Source of the DNA: an uncultured Collinsella sp.
GTDB lineage: Bacteria; Actinomycetota; Coriobacteriia; Coriobacteriales; Coriobacteriaceae
Assembly: GCA_934646965.1 (NCBI GenBank)
Contig: CAKUEZ010000072.1
Coordinates: forward strand, 1-9,945
Length of the DNA stretch: 9,945 nucleotides
Reading direction: 5' to 3'
The position numbers were made by a program, and so were the translations under genes. Below are positions 6,311 to 9,945 of this stretch, one piece after another. Every line of letters begins with the position of its first letter. The stretch's first letter is position 1. The notes below the pieces were generated by a model, which saw nothing but the letters and a program-made list of their open reading frames with translations, had not been told where the DNA came from and did no database searches.

Positions 6311-8380
6311 ATGTCCGAGACCATTCAGGACCTCTATACCAGCTTCTCCGAGCAGATGGAGCCCATCCAGGAGGACAGCCGCTACTTCCGTTATCTGTTT
6401 GAGATGGCGCAGGCCTCGGGCACCACGATCGAGCAACAGCGCGAGGAGCTCGTCAAGGTGGTGGACGAGGAATGGATCAGCATGATCGAGGACTCGCTCG
6501 ACGCCATCAACACCATTATCGAAAAGCCGCGCCGCTTCATCACCACCGAGGAAGAGGTAGTGCCGGTCTCGCTTGCCAAGAAGATCAGCGCCGACAGCGT
6601 CCGTCATCTGAGCCAGAACACGCAGTTCTTGGCGCCGAGCGAGGACGGGCAGGTCCACCCAACGCGCATCCTCAACGTCAACACCGTCGAGACGTACGAC
6701 CTGTACGAGAACCGCTTTATCTACCACCTGATTCAGCGCCTGCTGACGTTTGTGGACAAGCGCACCGACGTGATTTTCTGGTCGACCGGTAACGAGATCC
6801 GCAACCGCTTTAAGATGCACAGCAAGATCGACGACGCGTACGAGGAGATTGAGTACAACGTCGAGATGACGGTCAAGAATCGTCAGAGCTTTGCCGAGAA
6901 CGACGCCGACAACATGGACGTCTTTATGCGCATCGACCGCGTGCGCCGCCTGGTCATGGCACTGCGCGGTGCGTCGTTCTGCCAGATTATGAACGGTTGC
7001 AGTGCGGTTCGCAGCCCCATCCAGCGCACCAACCTGATCATGAAGGACCCCAACTACCGCAAGTGCTACCAGCTGTGGCAGTTTATGGAGCGCTACGACA
7101 AGGTGGGCTACAACATCGACGTGCAGCAGCAGTCGCTTGCGTTCGATGACGAGTACATGGTTCAGATGTACACCAACCTTATCAACAACTACACCGTCTT
7201 TAAGAGCCTGACCGAAGACGAGCGCAACCTGCAGGAGCTGGAGAGCGTGCAACACGCGCCGGTGGCGCCCAGGTTTATTAAGGAGCTTAACGAAGTGCGG
7301 GTCGATAGCCCCGACCTGCCCGACGTCGAGGTTCGTCGCGTGTTTGTGGAGGAGGTCACGCAGGCCCAGCTCGATGCCGAGCAGGCGCTGGCCGAGGCCC
7401 GCGAGCAGATTGAGGAGCTGCAGGGGCAGCTCAAGTCCTGGAAGGTGCAGGCGCACGCGCTGACCGACGAGCGCGACGACCTGGCCGATGAGCTGGACGA
7501 GGCAAAGACGCGCGAGTTGGCCCTGACGCAGCGCGCGCAGATGGCCGAGGCAGATGTCGAGAAGCTGCGCGCCTCGCTGGAGGATCTCGGGGCGGGCAAG
7601 AAAGCCGCCGAGGACGCCGCTGCGGCCGAGCTTGCCGCCGTGCGCGAGGATTCTGCCAAGGAGGTCGCCGAGCTGCATGCTAAGTTGGACGCCGCCGAGC
7701 TGCAGATTGAGGAGGTGCAGCTGACGGCCGAGCGCGATGCCCGCGCCGCGCAGGAGGCCGCCGATGCCGCCGCGGCAGCAGCGGACCAGAAGCTCGCCGC
7801 TACCGTTGCTGTGGCCGAGGCGAAGGTTTCCGCCGCCCAGCAGGCAGCCGACGCCGCGATCGATGCTGCCCGCGCCGCTGCCGATTCTGCTGTCGAGCAG
7901 GCCGCGGTGGATGCCGGAGAGAAGGTTGCCGCCGCTGCCGCTGAGCGCGATGCCGCCACGCGCGCTGCCGAGGAGGCTCGCGCCGACGCCGACGCGCGCA
8001 TTGCCGCCGCCGAGCTTGAGGCAGGGGAGCGCATCGAACAGGAAGTCGCCGCCGCTCGCGCCGCTTGCGAGCGCGAGGTCGAAGCCGCGCGCGCGGAGAT
8101 GCAACAGCGTCTGGACTCGCTGGCACAAGAGCTGGAGCAAGCCGAGCGCGATCGCGAGCGTGCCGAGCGTCGTGCCGAGGGCAACAGCCTGTCGCGCTAT
8201 CTGCTGGCTCGCCTGCGCGGGGATGCCGGCGAGGGTGAGGCTGCGAGTGCCGATGACGACAAGGCCGATGCCCCTGCGACGGATGCTGCCGAGGCTAGCG
8301 ACAGCGCCGACGGCTCGGCATCTGACGTTGCCGACGCCGACGCCGCTGCTGATACGCCCGAAAAGGATGCCGACCAGTGA
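6311..8380 (+). CDS. DUF2357/McrC-like protein with long coiled coil, no nuclease domain
   Basis: 689 residues; GGAG at 6301-6304 lies 6 bases before the ATG. The N-terminal 310 residues are globular. They carry two patterns I associate with DUF2357/McrC-type partners of McrB: ETYDLYENRFIYHLIQRLL (127-145, the ENRF motif) and KDPNYRKCYQLWQFME (245-260), then an EYMVQMYTNLINNYTVFKSL helix (281-300). In that family a PD-(D/E)XK nuclease would follow. Here residues about 347-630 are instead a heptad-rich Ala/Glu/Gln/Arg coiled coil, ended by an acidic disordered tail (about 637-689). No signal peptide or membrane segment is present, so it is cytoplasmic. Its position next to the McrB-like gene suggests it is that motor's regulator or scaffold, without DNA cleavage. 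The family call is by eye and moderately sure; the coiled coil is clear. Confidence 0.82.
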   Translation: MSETIQDLYTSFSEQMEPIQEDSRYFRYLFEMAQASGTTIEQQREELVKVVDEEWISMIEDSLDAINTIIEKPRRFITTEEEVVPVSLAKKISADSVRHLSQNTQFLAPSEDGQVHPTRILNVNTVETYDLYENRFIYHLIQRLLTFVDKRTDVIFWSTGNEIRNRFKMHSKIDDAYEEIEYNVEMTVKNRQSFAENDADNMDVFMRIDRVRRLVMALRGASFCQIMNGCSAVRSPIQRTNLIMKDPNYRKCYQLWQFMERYDKVGYNIDVQQQSLAFDDEYMVQMYTNLINNYTVFKSLTEDERNLQELESVQHAPVAPRFIKELNEVRVDSPDLPDVEVRRVFVEEVTQAQLDAEQALAEAREQIEELQGQLKSWKVQAHALTDERDDLADELDEAKTRELALTQRAQMAEADVEKLRASLEDLGAGKKAAEDAAAAELAAVREDSAKEVAELHAKLDAAELQIEEVQLTAERDARAAQEAADAAAAAADQKLAATVAVAEAKVSAAQQAADAAIDAARAAADSAVEQAAVDAGEKVAAAAAERDAATRAAEEARADADARIAAAELEAGERIEQEVAAARAACEREVEAARAEMQQRLDSLAQELEQAERDRERAERRAEGNSLSRYLLARLRGDAGEGEAASADDDKADAPATDAAEASDSADGSASDVADADAAADTPEKDADQ

Positions 8381-9015
8381 TGAAACACGTGCTCCGCGTG
8401 ATCAACGTGCTGGCGACCGTGGTGATCCTGGTCGCCTTTGTGGTGCTGCTGCGCACGGTGTTCACGCCCGTCGGCGAGATTCCCACCATCATGGGCTACG
8501 GTTTTATGCGCACGCTGACCGGCTCGATGGAGCCGGCGATTCCCGTGCATTCGCTTATCGTCGTCGATACCGATAACAGCCAGGCCTACCAGGTCGGCGA
8601 TATCATCACCTTCCATTCGTCCGATGACGCGCTGGAAGGCTCACTCAACACGCACCGTATCGTGTCCGTGGAGGCTGCTGACGACGGCTTGCCGGTCTAC
8701 CACACCAAGGGCGACGCCAATCCGGTCGAGGACGCCGCGCCCGTGTCTGCCACCGATGTGGTGGGCCGCGTGGTCTTTGTCTCGGCGGGTCTGGGCGTAG
8801 TGGTTTCGCTGCTCACCAACCCGCTGCTATTCTTTCCGCTCATCGTGGTGCCGCTGGTCGTGCTGCTGGTTCTCGAGATTCGCCATATGGTCAAAGCCAC
8901 GCAAGAGGTGGCCCGCGCCGAGGACGAGGCCGCCCTGCGCGCTGCCGTGGAGCAGATTCGCGAAAAGCGCCGCCGCGAGCAGGAAGAGCAGGACGACTCC
9001 GATCCCTCGGCATAG
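8377..9015 (+). CDS. Second signal peptidase I, SipW/ER-type
   Basis: 212 residues from GTG 8377 (211 from ATG 8380). AAGGA at 8363-8367 fits GTG better (9-base gap), while ATG makes a TGATG coupling with the previous stop; both are plausible. Membrane segment 1 is at about 7-28, and a C-terminal hydrophobic region at about 131-168 includes segment 2. Catalytic boxes are LTGSMEPAIP (Ser50), VGDIITFH, NTHRIV (His93) and KGDANPVED (Asp113, Asp119), which is the Ser-His SipW/ER class. A charged helical tail (169-212, rich in Glu/Arg/Ala) is predicted to be cytoplasmic, as in the first peptidase of the operon. The sequence differs clearly from the first copy, so this is an old duplication or separate acquisition. 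It closes the operon and may process a different subset of the exported paralogs or proteins encoded elsewhere. Confidence 0.92.
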   Translation: MMKHVLRVINVLATVVILVAFVVLLRTVFTPVGEIPTIMGYGFMRTLTGSMEPAIPVHSLIVVDTDNSQAYQVGDIITFHSSDDALEGSLNTHRIVSVEAADDGLPVYHTKGDANPVEDAAPVSATDVVGRVVFVSAGLGVVVSLLTNPLLFFPLIVVPLVVLLVLEIRHMVKATQEVARAEDEAALRAAVEQIREKRRREQEEQDDSDPSA

Positions 9016-9046
9016 CGGCCTTCTGTCGCACCTTTCGTTCCCATAA

Positions 9047-9116
9047 TTTGGACGCTCGGAGATGTTCCGTATCATCTGATTTTTCATACCAATTTTCGTG
9101 CTACAGTTTGGACGCT
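9047..9116 (+). repeat. Pair of direct repeats TTTGGACGCT spaced 60 bp
   Basis: TTTGGACGCT occurs at 9047-9056 and again at 9107-9116, start to start exactly 60 bp. Each copy is directly preceded by a -10-like hexamer: CATAAT (9042-9047) for the first and TGC-TACAGT (9099-9107) for the second. An operator bound by a regulator, or two tandem promoter units, would both fit. The repeats themselves are certain; the role is inference. Confidence 0.55.
9048..9075 (+). promoter_or_regulatory. Candidate promoter for the transporter gene
   Basis: TTGGAC (9048-9053), 16 bases, then TATCAT (9070-9075) resembles a sigma-70 promoter, with initiation near 9082 and a leader of about 64 bases to ATG 9146. 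An alternative is the extended -10 TGCTACAGT at 9099-9107, with no good -35. Both lie in the only A+T-rich gap of the region. Confidence 0.35.
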
Positions 9117-9145
9117 TTATTGCCAAGCGGTTTCGGGGGAGCGGA

Positions 9146-9945
9146 ATGAAACAGGAGCGATCGGCGCAGCGTACATGCGAAAAGGCCTCGGTGCCGATGA
9201 CGGCAGCGTCCGATTTTGTCGTTCCGGAGGGAACCGACGAGCTGAGCCGCAGCACCCGTCGCGCCTGGCGCGACCGTCTCAACGATGCCTCGACGCGCAA
9301 GATGATCACGGGCGTCGTGGCGACGCTGGTGGGCGGTTCGTTTTGGGGCTTCTCGGGCACCAGCGCGAGTTTTTTGTTCGACACCTACCACGTCGACACG
9401 CTGTGGCTTATGAGCGTGCGACAGATTCTTGCCGGCCTGCTCTTTATGGCCGTGGTTGTCACGCGCGACCGCGAGCGCCTTATCAAGATTTGGACGACGC
9501 CTGCCGACCGTAGGCAGCTGCTGCTCTTTACCGCTTTTGGCCTGCTCTTTAACCAGTTTTGCTACCTTTCGGCCGTGCGCCTGACCAACGCTGGAACCGC
9601 GACGGTGCTCCAGTGCCTGCAGCTGGTCATCATTATGGGTTACACCTGCGTGATCGATCACCGCATGCCGCGTGTGCGCGAGGCGGTCGGCATTGGCCTG
9701 GCCCTGGGCGGCACCTTTTTAATCGCCACTGGCGGCGACCCCACCAGTTTGAGTATCTCGCCGCTTGGCCTGGCCGCAGGTCTTATGTGTGCGGTCAGCG
9801 CCACCTGCATGGCGGTGATTCCCGCCAAGATTCTGCCCGAATACGGCAGCCCTATCGTCACGGGTTCCGCCATGCTCACGGCGGGCGTGGTTTCGTGTGC
9901 CGTGGTCCAGCCGTGGGCTCATATGCCGGCGCTCGACGCTGCCGG
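9146..9945 (+). CDS. EamA/DMT-family transporter, 3' end beyond window
   Basis: The first 266 residues of a multi-pass inner-membrane permease of the drug/metabolite transporter (EamA) superfamily; the gene runs off the window. GGGGGA at 9135-9140 lies 5 bases before the ATG. A polar N-terminal extension of about 52 residues precedes the first EamA repeat (about 53-196). That repeat contains FWGFSGTSASFLF, RQILAGLLF and the typical YLSAVRLTNAGTATVLQCLQ helix. The second repeat begins near 206 (PLGLAAGLMCAVSATCMAV). The long extension is unusual; internal starts at Met18 or Met53 would give a more ordinary length. EamA proteins export or exchange small metabolites, but the substrate cannot be read from sequence. 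The gap and A+T-rich promoter region suggest it is not part of the upstream operon. Confidence 0.9.
   Translation, partial: MKQERSAQRTCEKASVPMTAASDFVVPEGTDELSRSTRRAWRDRLNDASTRKMITGVVATLVGGSFWGFSGTSASFLFDTYHVDTLWLMSVRQILAGLLFMAVVVTRDRERLIKIWTTPADRRQLLLFTAFGLLFNQFCYLSAVRLTNAGTATVLQCLQLVIIMGYTCVIDHRMPRVREAVGIGLALGGTFLIATGGDPTSLSISPLGLAAGLMCAVSATCMAVIPAKILPEYGSPIVTGSAMLTAGVVSCAVVQPWAHMPALDAA

Larger units (their letters stand above)
293..9015 (+). other. Probable eight-gene operon: four surface paralogs, two SipW-type peptidases, McrB-like/DUF2357-like pair
   Basis: Eight same-strand genes follow one another with gaps of 11, 13, 2 and 61 bp, then an 8-bp overlap, a 44-bp gap, and a 1- or 4-bp overlap. 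No intrinsic terminator (GC stem plus T run) is visible inside. Co-transcription is inferred from this spacing; an extra promoter in the 61-bp or 44-bp gap cannot be ruled out. The first four genes encode exported paralogs and the last four a membrane/cytoplasmic machine, so the layout reads as substrates followed by processing apparatus. Confidence 0.7.
9016..9145 (+). other. Intergenic region between the operon and the transporter gene
   Basis: 130 bp, visibly richer in A+T than the genes around it. It holds the two 10-bp direct repeats, promoter-like elements and a Shine-Dalgarno GGGGGA at 9135-9140. No strong terminator for the upstream operon is seen: CGGA-GATGT-TCCG (9057-9069) is only a 4-bp stem, with a T run 10 bases later. 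The base change marks a likely boundary between transcription units. Confidence 0.55.

Noticed and set aside
6263..8140. 625-codon open frame on the minus strand
   Set aside because: It is antisense to the DUF2357-like coiled-coil gene. The Leu/Gly-rich repetitive translation is the mirror of Glu/Ala/Gln-rich codons, and no separate Shine-Dalgarno or motif supports it.
4566..8380. McrBC-type restriction system
   Set aside because: The motor resembles McrB, but no nuclease motif and no DNA-recognition domain are visible, and the motor is membrane anchored. A classical restriction role is not supported.
7737..8576. Pro/Arg-rich plus-strand open frame overlapping two genes
   Set aside because: Out-of-frame shadow of the coiled-coil gene and the second signal peptidase; low-complexity Pro/Arg composition typical of a shifted GC-rich frame.
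9057..9085. Intrinsic terminator after the operon
   Set aside because: The stem CGGA/TCCG has only 4 pairs and the T run starts about 10 bases after it, too weak and too far for a confident call.

Overview
The window looks like the chromosome of a high-GC Actinobacteriota gut anaerobe. My best guess is a Coriobacteriia member close to Collinsella. This rests on strongly GC-biased third codon positions, good Shine-Dalgarno sites, a compact one-strand layout and the general style of the proteins; it is an inference, not a database match. No insertion sequence, integrase, CRISPR array or phage gene is visible.

Layout. At the left edge is the 5' part of a minus-strand tRNA-Val (anticodon GAC) with a clear promoter of its own at 93-121. 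A gene-free stretch of about 230 bp follows. From 293 to 9015 eight genes lie on the plus strand with gaps of 2 to 61 bp, or with overlapping ends, so they are probably one transcription unit. In order they are: four divergent paralogs of a secreted or surface protein with an N-terminal (T)YAWF-type signal segment; a SipW/ER-type signal peptidase; a membrane-anchored McrB-like AAA+ NTPase; a protein that looks like the DUF2357/McrC partner but has a roughly 280-residue coiled coil where the nuclease should be; and a second SipW-type signal peptidase. After a 130-bp gap with two copies of a 10-bp direct repeat spaced exactly 60 bp apart, the 5' part of an EamA/DMT-type transporter gene runs off the right edge.

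How the genes may work together. The first half resembles the SipW/TasA (camelysin) arrangement, in which a dedicated ER-type signal peptidase (Ser-His) processes secreted fibre-forming or matrix proteins. The second half resembles an McrBC-type pair with the nuclease missing and the motor fixed to the membrane. Both signal peptidases are predicted to have cytoplasmic Ala/Glu-rich helical tails. Together with the helix in the AAA+ protein and the long coiled coil of the DUF2357-like protein, this suggests a membrane-attached cytoplasmic machine that couples NTP hydrolysis to export, processing or assembly of four related surface subunits. That coupling is inference and is the main candidate here for an undescribed system.
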